The translations under genes were made by a program, and so were the position numbers. From NCBI GenBank assembly GCA_027012045.1, contig JALUZI010000069.1, forward strand, positions 1 through 11,334: 11,334 nt of DNA, in the 5' to 3' direction. Of the stretch, positions 1-7,117 are shown piece by piece. Every line of letters starts with the position of its first letter. Positions within the stretch are counted from its first letter, which is position 1. Source of the DNA: Desulfurococcales archaeon (GTDB lineage Archaea > Thermoproteota > Thermoprotei_A > Sulfolobales > Acidilobaceae). The notes under the pieces are model-generated. The model had not been told where the DNA came from. It ran no database searches and saw only the letters and a list, made by a program, of their open reading frames with translations.

Positions 1-158
1 GGAAGACGGGAGTCGAAATGGACGCGCTGACAGGTGTAATGGCGGCTCTCCTAACCATATGGGACATGGTGAAGAAGTACGAGAAGGATGAGAGAGGCAA
101 TTATCCCGAGACATTCATAGAGAGAGTGGTTGTGGAGGAGAAGGTTAAACTAGAATAA
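1..158 (+). CDS. moaC: MoaC, cyclic pyranopterin monophosphate synthase (3' end only)
   Basis: This is the last 51 codons of an open frame that enters from the left edge; the first complete codon is at position 3 and the TAA stop at 156-158. The family converts the GTP-derived intermediate made by MoaA into cyclic pyranopterin monophosphate in molybdenum cofactor synthesis, in the cytoplasm. The visible peptide opens with KTGVEMDAL, the well-known conserved C-terminal segment of MoaC that contributes active-site residues. It is followed by a helix containing [15 protein letters not shown] and a short tail ending in [10 protein letters not shown], the usual MoaC ending. The N-terminal two thirds lie outside the window, so operon context upstream is unknown. 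Its last 9 nt overlap the 3' end of the convergent clamp-loader gene. Assignment rests on the conserved segment and tail alone. Confidence 0.88.
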   Translation, partial: KTGVEMDALTGVMAALLTIWDMVKKYEKDERGNYPETFIERVVVEEKVKLE

Positions 159-1541
159 CGGCTTGAATTTAGGCTGCTCCTTAGTCTTCTTCCTCGACTT
201 CCTTGTCCTCTTCTGTTGCTCAGACTCCTTCCCCCCAGACTTATCCTTCTCCTCTCTACTCTTGTAGAGAATGGACTCTATGGTTTGTTTGATCTCTTTG
301 CTCCTGCTCCCTGCTAGGAAGTCGATCATAGCGTCCTCCAGCTCTAACCCTAGTGCAAGCCGCGCCGGGATTGATGGATCCTTGCTGTACCTGAATATAA
401 CGGTTAGGTATGGGATCACGTCAGCCTTGACCCTTCTCTTAGACTCGTGTATTTTCTCAGCTATCAGCCTTGCCAGAGCTTCCCTCTTCTCTCTTGCCTC
501 TTTGGTTCTAGCCATCAGCTTTATCTTATCCGGGTATCCGAACCTGTCCTTTTTCATCGGACCGTATTTCCTGGCGAACGCTATTCCAGGCCCGATATAA
601 TCGAACACGTAGGAGAGAAGCTCCCAGGAAACCCCGAACTTTGCCCTGCTCAGCATAACATCTGCTCTGGACAGAGAGTCGAAGCCCCTGAACAGGTCCC
701 TCGGATCACTGAATTTCTTGGGTATGTTATCGTTGAGCCATGCCATAATGGTCTCGTAGTCCTCGTCGCTACTTGTAACAGCGTTCTTAGCGACCCAAGC
801 GTATCTCGCGTAGAATATCCTGGTCAGGGTTTTGAATATGTCTATCTTCTTATACCTCTCCCTCACCAGCATCGTGACAAGGTCGAACGTGACCTTCCCG
901 TACCCCTCCCCTACGTTCTGGAGGTCGTTTATAGCGGCCCTGAGGTCTCCCTCAGCCTTCTCCGCAATATATGAGAGGGCCTGGTCCTCGCAGTATAGTT
1001 TCTCTGCCTCACATATTCTCTTCAACACTCTGACTATGTCCCTTTTACCTAAGGGTTTGAACTGGACTAGAATTACCTTCTCTCTCAGCGGCCTCAACCT
1101 GTCTTTCCATGGGTCATTGGCTGTCATAACTATCGGGTTCCTGGTATAATCGAGTATTCTACGGATGGCTTCTACACCGCCGAAGTCTTCTCTACCGGTT
1201 ATCCCGTCTACCTCGTCCAACAGGATTATGTACCCTCTCTTGAAGAGGCTCTTCCTGGTCGCCGCGGCTCCCACTATTCTCTCTATATCCTGTTTCCTCC
1301 TGAAGTCACTGGCGTTAAGCTCTACTATATCAAAATCATATGTACGCGCGATCGCCTCGACTAGACTTGTTTTTCCAACACCCGGCGGGCCCCATAGAAG
1401 TACTCCCCTCTTACTGGGGACCCTTCCCTCAGCCCACTCCTCGATCCACGGTACAAGTACTTTCTTAGCCTGCTCCTGATTTACCACGTCCTCGATCCTT
1501 CGGGGACGATACTTTATTATCCATGGGATCCTAGCCGTCAC
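150..1541 (-). CDS. rfcL: Replication factor C large subunit (clamp loader)
   Basis: A 463-residue AAA+ ATPase. Archaeal RFC-L joins RFC-S subunits to form the clamp loader, which uses ATP to open PCNA and place it on primed DNA. Visible features are the N-terminal RFC signature [13 protein letters not shown] (residues 8-20), Walker A GPPGVGKT (51-58), the NASDFR segment (76-81), Walker B LLDEVDG (107-113), sensor-1 region TANDPW, the [11 protein letters not shown] sensor-2 helix, and then the helical collar domain. The tail is rich in Lys, Arg and Glu and ends QPKFKPLF, a possible weak PCNA-interacting (PIP) motif. The start is GTG at 1539-1541; no in-frame ATG fits, and GGGGGAG lies 9 nt upstream inside the end of rfcS. 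The gap to rfcS is 6 nt, so the two genes are almost surely co-transcribed and translationally linked. The gene carries no intein. Confidence 0.96.
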   Translation of the reverse strand: MTARIPWIIKYRPRRIEDVVNQEQAKKVLVPWIEEWAEGRVPSKRGVLLWGPPGVGKTSLVEAIARTYDFDIVELNASDFRRKQDIERIVGAAATRKSLFKRGYIILLDEVDGITGREDFGGVEAIRRILDYTRNPIVMTANDPWKDRLRPLREKVILVQFKPLGKRDIVRVLKRICEAEKLYCEDQALSYIAEKAEGDLRAAINDLQNVGEGYGKVTFDLVTMLVRERYKKIDIFKTLTRIFYARYAWVAKNAVTSSDEDYETIMAWLNDNIPKKFSDPRDLFRGFDSLSRADVMLSRAKFGVSWELLSYVFDYIGPGIAFARKYGPMKKDRFGYPDKIKLMARTKEAREKREALARLIAEKIHESKRRVKADVIPYLTVIFRYSKDPSIPARLALGLELEDAMIDFLAGSRSKEIKQTIESILYKSREEKDKSGGKESEQQKRTRKSRKKTKEQPKFKPLF

Positions 1542-1547
1542 AGCCGG

Positions 1548-4235
1548 TTACTCCCCCAGTTTCTTACCCAGCATTGACAGCCATGCAAGGAAGGCTGTCA
1601 GCTGGATATCATCATCGGAGCCCTCGACGACTCTGAAGTGTATCTCGCCAAGGTAATCGGCTATTAGAACCCTATACTCCTCCGGTACTTGGATCTTATT
1701 ACCGAACAGCTCTCGGTGAACCTGTTTGAGGAGATCCGTCCCGGCGAGCCCGTAGTCAACCATGAGCTTCCTAAGCTTAGCCCTGGCAGTATCAAAGTCT
1801 CCCTTGAGGGCTGTCTCAATCATCTCCCTAATCTCGACAGGATGGGCGAGCCCCACAACTTTATACACCATTGAAACGGTGACCTTACCCAGGGAAGCCG
1901 CGGCCTGAAGGATGTTGATAGCCTTCCTCATGTCACCCTCGGAGATCTCATATATACTCTCAAGAGCCTCCTCGTCATAGTCAACGCCCTCATTCTCCAA
2001 GATATACGCTAGGCGGGACACTACGTCCTCCTTACTAAGCGGTGTGAACCTGAAAAGAGCGCACCTGCTCTGAATAGGGTCAATAATCTTAGAAGGATAA
2101 TTAGCTATCAATATAAACCTAGTAGACACAGTGTAGAGCTCCATAAGCCTCCTCAAAGCCTGCTGAGCATCACTAGTCATATTATCCGCTTCATCAAGCA
2201 ACACTATCCTAAAAGGAACCCCGGGAGGAGTCCTACTCCGAGCGAACTCCTTAACCTTACTCCTAATAACATCAATACCCCTCTCATCGGAAGCGTTCAA
2301 CTCCAAGAAATATGATCTATAATCATCACCATACAAATCACGAGCCAAAGCATGCGCCGCAGTCGTGTTATGCAGGACCACTGGTCCATAGCCGCCTACG
2401 AAGTTCTCTAAGCTGGGTACTGTCAAGTCATATACTGTGGTCTCTTTCTCGATCATTCTTATAGATCTGACGTCATCCCAGAACAAGTCAAGCCTCAAGA
2501 TACTACTGGTATAATATACTGCTTCAGCCACTTGAGAGTATAGACCCTTAAGTTCACTGTAAACAGTTTCCCTAACCTTCTCAATCTCCGATAACCGCTC
2601 GACACGAATATTGCTTTCAAGCAAAATCTTCAGTGAGGATCCATAGGAACCGATCTTCCTCCCTATATCATTATAGCTCAGATACTTTGATACAACTTCT
2701 CTTAAAATCTCCCTATAAGCAATCACAGACTCGACGATGCTGTCTTCTCCCATCAACCTGGATACAGTTTGTAGCCTCGGGGTTCTTTTACCAGATACAT
2801 ACTCGTGGATCCTGTGCCTTCTTCGGCTCGGCACCTTGTATGGATCCAGCTTGGATACCAACGCCTTCGAGTCTAAGTCGAACGGTTTTTCGAGTAGAAC
2901 AAGCTTTTCCTCAATATCATCAATCACATTAATTAGTTTCGGCATTATTTTACCCGCTAATTGCCTAAAAGCTTTCATGCTCATGCTTTTCTTTTCCAGT
3001 AGAAGTTTCTTCTCCCTCCTGCTAAGACTCCCAGCTACGAGGTCTCCTAGCTTTACTAAAGTATCCTTTAGGACAACTGGAATATAGACGGTGTCAACAT
3101 TAGTGTTCCACTTATCCTTTCCCCTGACAATCTGTTCCAGCTTCGCTTTTTTGGCCGGGTGGCTGAGTTTAACCTCTTTTACCAGTTTGGATAGCTGGTC
3201 TGATCCTGAAACGATCACTCTATAATAAGTCCAATTCTTCTTTTTCTTCTCTTTTAACCTAGCAATTACTCCGAGAATGTTGAAAGCGTAGAGAAGATCT
3301 ATTGCCATGTCCTTGCTTGCAGTCACGATGGATAATTCGTTTTTACCTATACTACCGTCTGAGTCAATGAAGGCTTTGATGAAGGCTGAAAGCGTTTTCT
3401 TGGACTTCCAGGCTATACTTGGAATTCTCACCTTCCTAGCTTTTCTGCCGTGGATCCCTGCTTTGTCAGCGATGTCAATGACTATGTTTTTCCTGTTCAC
3501 TCTTACCCGTGGAGTCTTATTCTTAGGGAATTCTTCCTTAGCATCTACTCCATATACCTTCTTGAACAACCACTTAACCCGCTGCCGCAGATGTTCATCA
3601 TGATTGTGGAAGGCTACATATGAATTATGGTGGCTTGACCCTTTGCCAAGGTAGATATTTCCATCTGCCAGTATGTACCCTAGTAGCTCGGAGAGAAGTA
3701 CCTCCGTCTCATCGGAGGGGTACTCGGGGAAACTAATGTTCCGGGGGACCCCTATCTTATCTCTCACCCTTATATCCTTTGGAAGCTTCCATGAAATCCT
3801 GCCTTCCCCGTCCATGACAAGCAGGGGGTGGCGCAGTGTAACCTCCAGCTTTCTACCAGATCCCAGCTCTATTACAGCTATCGAGCTTGCCTTACCCTTG
3901 TAGACATGTGAGGTCTTGGCTTCTATTATGGTTCCATTCTTACCGAGAGAGTATACAGGTATTTCCGCCTTCTCGAATACCTCACCGCTACCCGTCTTCA
4001 CGTACCGTTCGACTATTTCACCTATCTTCCTAGGACCACTGGGTGTCAGAACAGGTGTATCATAGGTTACACATTTACCTGTACCTGGGGGACCCGCGAA
4101 GAGTAGGTGTGGCATGTTTTTCTCGGCTACGAATTTTTGTAGTCGTGCCACTATTTCTTTCTGGTTTACTATGTCTTTTAGTGATTTTGGACGGTATTTT
4201 TCGACCCATAGTAGGTCGTAGATGTCTGAGCTCAA
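1548..4235 (-). CDS. rfcS: Replication factor C small subunit, interrupted by an intein
   Basis: This is the precursor of the clamp-loader small subunit, an AAA+ ATPase that occupies most positions of the RFC ring. The N-extein carries LLWVEKYRPKSL and Walker A GPPGTGK; the intein follows; the C-extein resumes with TTAAHALARDLYG and has NASDERG, Walker B LLDEADNM, sensor 1 ILIANY, the SRC arginine-finger motif (QSRC) and GDMRKAINILQ. Removing the 569-residue intein leaves 54 + 272 = 326 residues, the usual length for the family. I chose a TTG start at 4233-4235 because it puts Met just before the conserved SSDIYDLLWVEKYRP segment and has AAAGGTG 8 nt upstream. An in-frame ATG at 4308-4310 would add 25 poorly conserved-looking residues; it has no clear Shine-Dalgarno but could serve a nearly leaderless transcript. 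The gene heads an operon with rfcL and is divergent from gins23. Confidence 0.95.
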   Translation of the reverse strand: MSSDIYDLLWVEKYRPKSLKDIVNQKEIVARLQKFVAEKNMPHLLFAGPPGTGKCVTYDTPVLTPSGPRKIGEIVERYVKTGSGEVFEKAEIPVYSLGKNGTIIEAKTSHVYKGKASSIAVIELGSGRKLEVTLRHPLLVMDGEGRISWKLPKDIRVRDKIGVPRNISFPEYPSDETEVLLSELLGYILADGNIYLGKGSSHHNSYVAFHNHDEHLRQRVKWLFKKVYGVDAKEEFPKNKTPRVRVNRKNIVIDIADKAGIHGRKARKVRIPSIAWKSKKTLSAFIKAFIDSDGSIGKNELSIVTASKDMAIDLLYAFNILGVIARLKEKKKKNWTYYRVIVSGSDQLSKLVKEVKLSHPAKKAKLEQIVRGKDKWNTNVDTVYIPVVLKDTLVKLGDLVAGSLSRREKKLLLEKKSMSMKAFRQLAGKIMPKLINVIDDIEEKLVLLEKPFDLDSKALVSKLDPYKVPSRRRHRIHEYVSGKRTPRLQTVSRLMGEDSIVESVIAYREILREVVSKYLSYNDIGRKIGSYGSSLKILLESNIRVERLSEIEKVRETVYSELKGLYSQVAEAVYYTSSILRLDLFWDDVRSIRMIEKETTVYDLTVPSLENFVGGYGPVVLHNTTAAHALARDLYGDDYRSYFLELNASDERGIDVIRSKVKEFARSRTPPGVPFRIVLLDEADNMTSDAQQALRRLMELYTVSTRFILIANYPSKIIDPIQSRCALFRFTPLSKEDVVSRLAYILENEGVDYDEEALESIYEISEGDMRKAINILQAAASLGKVTVSMVYKVVGLAHPVEIREMIETALKGDFDTARAKLRKLMVDYGLAGTDLLKQVHRELFGNKIQVPEEYRVLIADYLGEIHFRVVEGSDDDIQLTAFLAWLSMLGKKLGE
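1551..1557 (-). promoter_or_regulatory. Shine-Dalgarno site of rfcL inside the rfcS 3' end
   Basis: GGGGGAG on the minus strand lies 9 nt before the GTG start of rfcL and overlaps the last codons of rfcS. It supports the GTG start and suggests that ribosomes finishing rfcS restart at rfcL. Confidence 0.65.
2367..4073 (-). mobile_element. Intein with LAGLIDADG homing endonuclease, in the RFC-S P-loop
   Basis: A 569-residue in-frame insertion between Lys and Thr of the Walker A motif GPPGTGK/T. Splicing residues are all visible (intein numbering): Cys1 in block A (CVTYDTPVLTPSG), the TxxH pair T79/H82 in block B (EVTLRHPLLV), block F VYDLTVPSLENF with D549, and block G VVLHN with His568-Asn569, followed by Thr as the +1 extein residue. 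It is therefore a class 1 intein expected to splice. The endonuclease has two dodecapeptide motifs, LLGYILADG (nt 3660-3686, catalytic D137) and IKAFIDSDG (nt 3354-3380, catalytic D239), both with the acidic residue kept, so it may still cut intein-free alleles. Between the second motif and block F lie about 300 residues, the later part of which includes an HTH-like stretch (nt 2751-2843). The P-loop is, from memory, a known insertion point of archaeal RFC inteins. Confidence 0.96.
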
Positions 4236-4243
4236 TTTTGATG

Positions 4244-4250
4244 CACCTTT
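4244..4250 (-). promoter_or_regulatory. Shine-Dalgarno site supporting the TTG start of rfcS
   Basis: On the minus strand AAAGGTG stands 8 nt before the TTG at 4233-4235. The GGTG core can pair with the 3' end of archaeal 16S rRNA. The upstream ATG (4308-4310) has no comparable element close to it. The site decides the start I report, but it is a short match and could be chance. Confidence 0.5.
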
Positions 4251-4300
4251 GATATGAGTGTTTTTGTCTCCTGTTTTATTCTTGTATTGTGTGGTGTGGA

Positions 4301-4385
4301 TATTTAACATGGTTGGTGTAAACCCTATTACTGTTTTAGGGGTATACTATATTAGCGTGGGTTACTTGTTTAGTCACTGAGGGAG
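4301..4385. promoter_or_regulatory. Divergent promoter region of rfcS-rfcL and gins23-mcm
   Basis: The gap between the two operons holds an AT-rich core, TATACTATATTA at 4342-4353, that reads as a TATA-like element on both strands. On the + strand, start of transcription about 25 nt beyond it would fall near 4375, leaving a leader of about 20 nt with GAGGGAG (4379-4385) 10 nt before the ATG of gins23. On the minus strand the same core would start transcripts near 4318. A second candidate, TTAAATA (4301-4307), would give an rfcS leader of about 40 nt for the TTG start. Which TATA serves rfcS is undecided. I saw no clear repeated origin recognition box or operator in the gap. Confidence 0.5.
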
Positions 4386-4395
4386 TTGTTGGTTT

Positions 4396-4953
4396 ATGGG
4401 GGATATAAGGGAGAGGCTGAGGCTTCTGGAGAAGGATTATGAGCTGGAGCCTGTTAGGGTTCTCGTGTTGAGGGACGTGGAGATTCCTACTCCTAGTGGT
4501 GTTACCCGGGTTCAGAGGGGTGAGGAGCTCGATTTACCGCGTTGGCAGGCGAGGGAGCTCAGGGAGAAGGGTGTGGTTGACATTAAGGAGGCTGAGATCG
4601 GGTCTGAGGATATTGCTAGAGTTCACTTTGCCGAGGTTCATTCCCGGGGGGCTATACAGCTTGCACAGCTCCCTCCCAGGTTTTACTTGAAGGTTAGAGA
4701 GTACATTGAGAGTTTGAATAGGGCTATAAAGGAGAATCCGAGTCCTTCGCTCTTCAATGATAGGGCCAACACGGAGAAGCTCCTGGCGGACATTGTTGAT
4801 AGGAGGCTGAATAAGATAGTGAGACTGGTTGTCGCGGGTGGGGATGACAGTGTCCTGGATAAGATGACTCCCGAGGAGAAGATTCTGTATAAGACTCTAT
4901 TGGATACGATCAGGTCCTGGAGGGATGAGATAATAGGGTATCTGGGAAGGTGA
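4396..4953 (+). CDS. gins23: GINS complex subunit, Gins23 type
   Basis: A 185-residue protein read as the archaeal GINS subunit that binds MCM and, with Gins15 and a Cdc45/RecJ-like partner, forms the replicative helicase. The order of parts points to Gins23: a short beta-rich domain first (about residues 17-68, RVLVLRDVEIPTPSG then RGEELDLPRWQARELREKG), then a helical A-domain (about 75-185). The A-domain contains LAQLPPRFYLKVREYIESL and ends in paired helices around MTPEEKILYKTLLDTI. Gins15-type proteins have the reverse order. Context supports the call: its stop overlaps the mcm start by 4 nt (GTGA, 4950-4953), and from memory gins23 also lies next to mcm in Sulfolobus. The ATG start has GAGGGAG 10 nt upstream. 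Sequence conservation in this family is low, so the name depends partly on the mcm neighbour. Confidence 0.85.
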   Translation: MGDIRERLRLLEKDYELEPVRVLVLRDVEIPTPSGVTRVQRGEELDLPRWQARELREKGVVDIKEAEIGSEDIARVHFAEVHSRGAIQLAQLPPRFYLKVREYIESLNRAIKENPSPSLFNDRANTEKLLADIVDRRLNKIVRLVVAGGDDSVLDKMTPEEKILYKTLLDTIRSWRDEIIGYLGR

Positions 4954-7067
4954 GGAACCCGGTGACGATAGAGGTCGAGCTCTCTGGTAGAGAAGCCTAC
5001 GTCGACTTCCTCAGGAACTACAGGGACAGGACAGGCAGTCTCAAATACATGGAGAGAATAAGGAGAATGATAAACCTGAGGCAGAGAAGCCTCGTTGTGG
5101 ACTATCTAGACCTCTACACCTACAGGCTCGACCTGGCTATGGAGCTAGTGGAGAACCCTCAGAGGAGCCTCAAGGACTTCGCGGAGGCCATAAGGGAGAT
5201 TGTGCTAGTCGAGGACCCAGAGTATGCTGAGAAGGCAGGGGAGTTCTACCCGAGGATCCGAGGGCTCCCCGAGACAACTCCTATCAGGAGCATCAGGGCG
5301 GACTACATAGGCAGGCTCGTGCAGATAGAGGGAATAGTCACAAGGGTCACGCCGATTAAGGAGAAGATGATAAAAGCCGCTTACAGACACGTTATCCAAG
5401 ACCCGAACTGCGACGGCGAGATCTTCCTGTACCCGGAGGAGGGGGAGCTAGAGGATAGGCTTGAGAGACCCATAATATGCCCGCGGTGCCAGAGGTCAGG
5501 CGGTAAGTTCGAGCTTATCAGGGAGAAATCGGTTTTCGTCGACTGGCAAAAGATAAGCGTTCAAGAGAAGCCGGAGGAGACGCCTGGGGGCCAGCTACCT
5601 AGGAGCATAGAAGTGAGGCTGACAAGGGACCTGGTGGACATAGCCAGGCCCGGTGACAGGGTCACCATAGTGGGCATAGTCAGGCTTAGCCATGACAGCC
5701 AGTCGAAGCCTTATTTCACACCCTTCATAGAGGCGATCTCAGTAAACGTATCCCAGAAAATGCTGGAGGAAGTAGTCATTACAAGAGAGGACGAGGAGAA
5801 GATCAGGGAGCTAGCCAGCGATCCCTGGATCGTGCAGAAAATAGTGCTGAGCATCGCCCCAAGCCTCTACGGTATGTGGAGCGAGAAGGAGTCAATAGCA
5901 TACCTCCTCTTCGGCGGAGTCCCCAAATACACGCCCGACGGGACGAGGATAAGGGGGGACATACACGTCCTACTAGTAGGAGACCCCGGTACAGGTAAAT
6001 CCCAAATACTCCAAAGCGCGGTCAAACTAGCGCCACGAGGAGTCTACACAAGCGGTAAAGGATCGACGGCTGCTGGGCTAACAGCGGCAGTCCTCAGGGA
6101 CACCACAACCGGAGAATGGTACCTGGAGGCCGGTGCACTAGTAATAGCGGATGGTGGAATAGCCGCCATAGACGAGATTGACAAGATGAGGGAGGAGGAT
6201 AGGAGCGCTATTCACGAGGCAATGGAGCAGCAGACAGTCAGCATTGCAAAAGCGGGGATAGTGGCCAGTCTGAACAGCAGGACGAGCGTGCTGGCCGCGG
6301 GTAACCCGAAGTTCGGGAGGTACGATGAGTCACTCTCCATACCGGAGAACCTGAACCTCCCGCCGCCAATAGTCTCCAGGTTCGACCTGATCTGGCTCCT
6401 CAAGGACAAGCCTAACGAGAAGAAGGACAGGGCGCTCGCAGAGTACGTCCTCAACGTCCACAGCGACGTGGACAAGTTCACCCCGCCGGTCAACCCGGAC
6501 CTGCTCAAGAAGTACATAAGCTATGCCAGGAGATACGTTAAACCCAGGATTTCCAGGGAGGCGGCCAAGCTCATAGAGGAGTTCTATGTTAATATGAGGA
6601 AGAAAGCCCTGGAGATAGAGAGAGCGATGGAGTCCGGCGGTACGCCGCCGATACCTATAACAACGAGGCAGCTCGAGGCCTTGATAAGGCTGACGGAGGC
6701 CCATGCAAGGCTTAAGCTGAAGCAGGTGGCGGACGAGGAGGACGCTGAAGCAGCGATACGTCTCATGGACGAGTTCCTCCACAACATCAACCTAGACGTT
6801 GAAACAGGGCTACCGGACATAGACTCATTGACCACAGGTAAGACCAGGAGGAAGAGGGAGATAATCAAGATGGTTACAAAGATAATCAAGGAGCTGAGCT
6901 CGACGAGCGAGAAGAAGTGTGCGCTTATCGACGACATATTCGAGAGGGCCAAGACCAGGGATATCACCCCGGACGAGGTAAAGGAGGTCATAGGTATCCT
7001 GAGCAGGGAGGGCTCGGTGTTCTACAGGATGGAGAAGAACAAGAAGTGTTACAGCCTAGTAGAATAA
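4950..7067 (+). CDS. mcm: Replicative DNA helicase MCM
   Basis: A 705-residue minichromosome maintenance protein, the hexameric 3'-5' helicase that unwinds DNA at the fork. Residues 1-270 form the N-terminal domain, with a zinc-binding region whose likely ligands are His147, Cys154, Cys177 and Cys180 (CPRC), followed by an OB-fold stretch. The AAA+ domain has Walker A GDPGTGKS (344-351), Walker B AAIDEID (405-411), sensor 1 LAAGNPKFG (448-456) and the arginine-finger motif SRFDL (476-480). The C-terminus (about 625-705) looks like the usual winged-helix domain. Length is close to the roughly 690 residues of Sulfolobus MCM. The start is GTG at 4950-4952, which overlaps the gins23 TGA stop, implying translational coupling; moving to a later start would cut into the N-domain. 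No intein is present, although MCM genes of other archaea sometimes carry one. Confidence 0.98.
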   Translation: MRNPVTIEVELSGREAYVDFLRNYRDRTGSLKYMERIRRMINLRQRSLVVDYLDLYTYRLDLAMELVENPQRSLKDFAEAIREIVLVEDPEYAEKAGEFYPRIRGLPETTPIRSIRADYIGRLVQIEGIVTRVTPIKEKMIKAAYRHVIQDPNCDGEIFLYPEEGELEDRLERPIICPRCQRSGGKFELIREKSVFVDWQKISVQEKPEETPGGQLPRSIEVRLTRDLVDIARPGDRVTIVGIVRLSHDSQSKPYFTPFIEAISVNVSQKMLEEVVITREDEEKIRELASDPWIVQKIVLSIAPSLYGMWSEKESIAYLLFGGVPKYTPDGTRIRGDIHVLLVGDPGTGKSQILQSAVKLAPRGVYTSGKGSTAAGLTAAVLRDTTTGEWYLEAGALVIADGGIAAIDEIDKMREEDRSAIHEAMEQQTVSIAKAGIVASLNSRTSVLAAGNPKFGRYDESLSIPENLNLPPPIVSRFDLIWLLKDKPNEKKDRALAEYVLNVHSDVDKFTPPVNPDLLKKYISYARRYVKPRISREAAKLIEEFYVNMRKKALEIERAMESGGTPPIPITTRQLEALIRLTEAHARLKLKQVADEEDAEAAIRLMDEFLHNINLDVETGLPDIDSLTTGKTRRKREIIKMVTKIIKELSSTSEKKCALIDDIFERAKTRDITPDEVKEVIGILSREGSVFYRMEKNKKCYSLVE

Positions 7068-7117
7068 TAAACCCATCAGCAATAAGCGGCTAGGGATAGT
7101 GTAAGGGCTGTTAGACA

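Noticed and set aside
447..974. 175-codon + strand open frame opposite rfcL
   Set aside because: It lies wholly antisense to conserved RFC-L sequence, and its translation is Leu/Pro/Val-rich with no recognisable motif.
2367..4073. Group I intron or free-standing homing endonuclease gene instead of an intein
   Set aside because: The insertion is in frame at both ends and carries intein blocks A, B, F and G, so it is translated with RFC-S.
4236..4395. Replication origin in the rfcS/gins23 gap
   Set aside because: I found no repeated origin recognition boxes or unwinding element beyond TATA-like bases, and no cdc6/orc1 gene is next to it. Only the strand-composition patch hints at an origin, and it is reported as such.
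6330..6782. 150-codon minus-strand open frame opposite mcm
   Set aside because: It is antisense to the conserved MCM AAA+ region; its composition reflects the reverse of GAG/AAG codons and it has no independent support.
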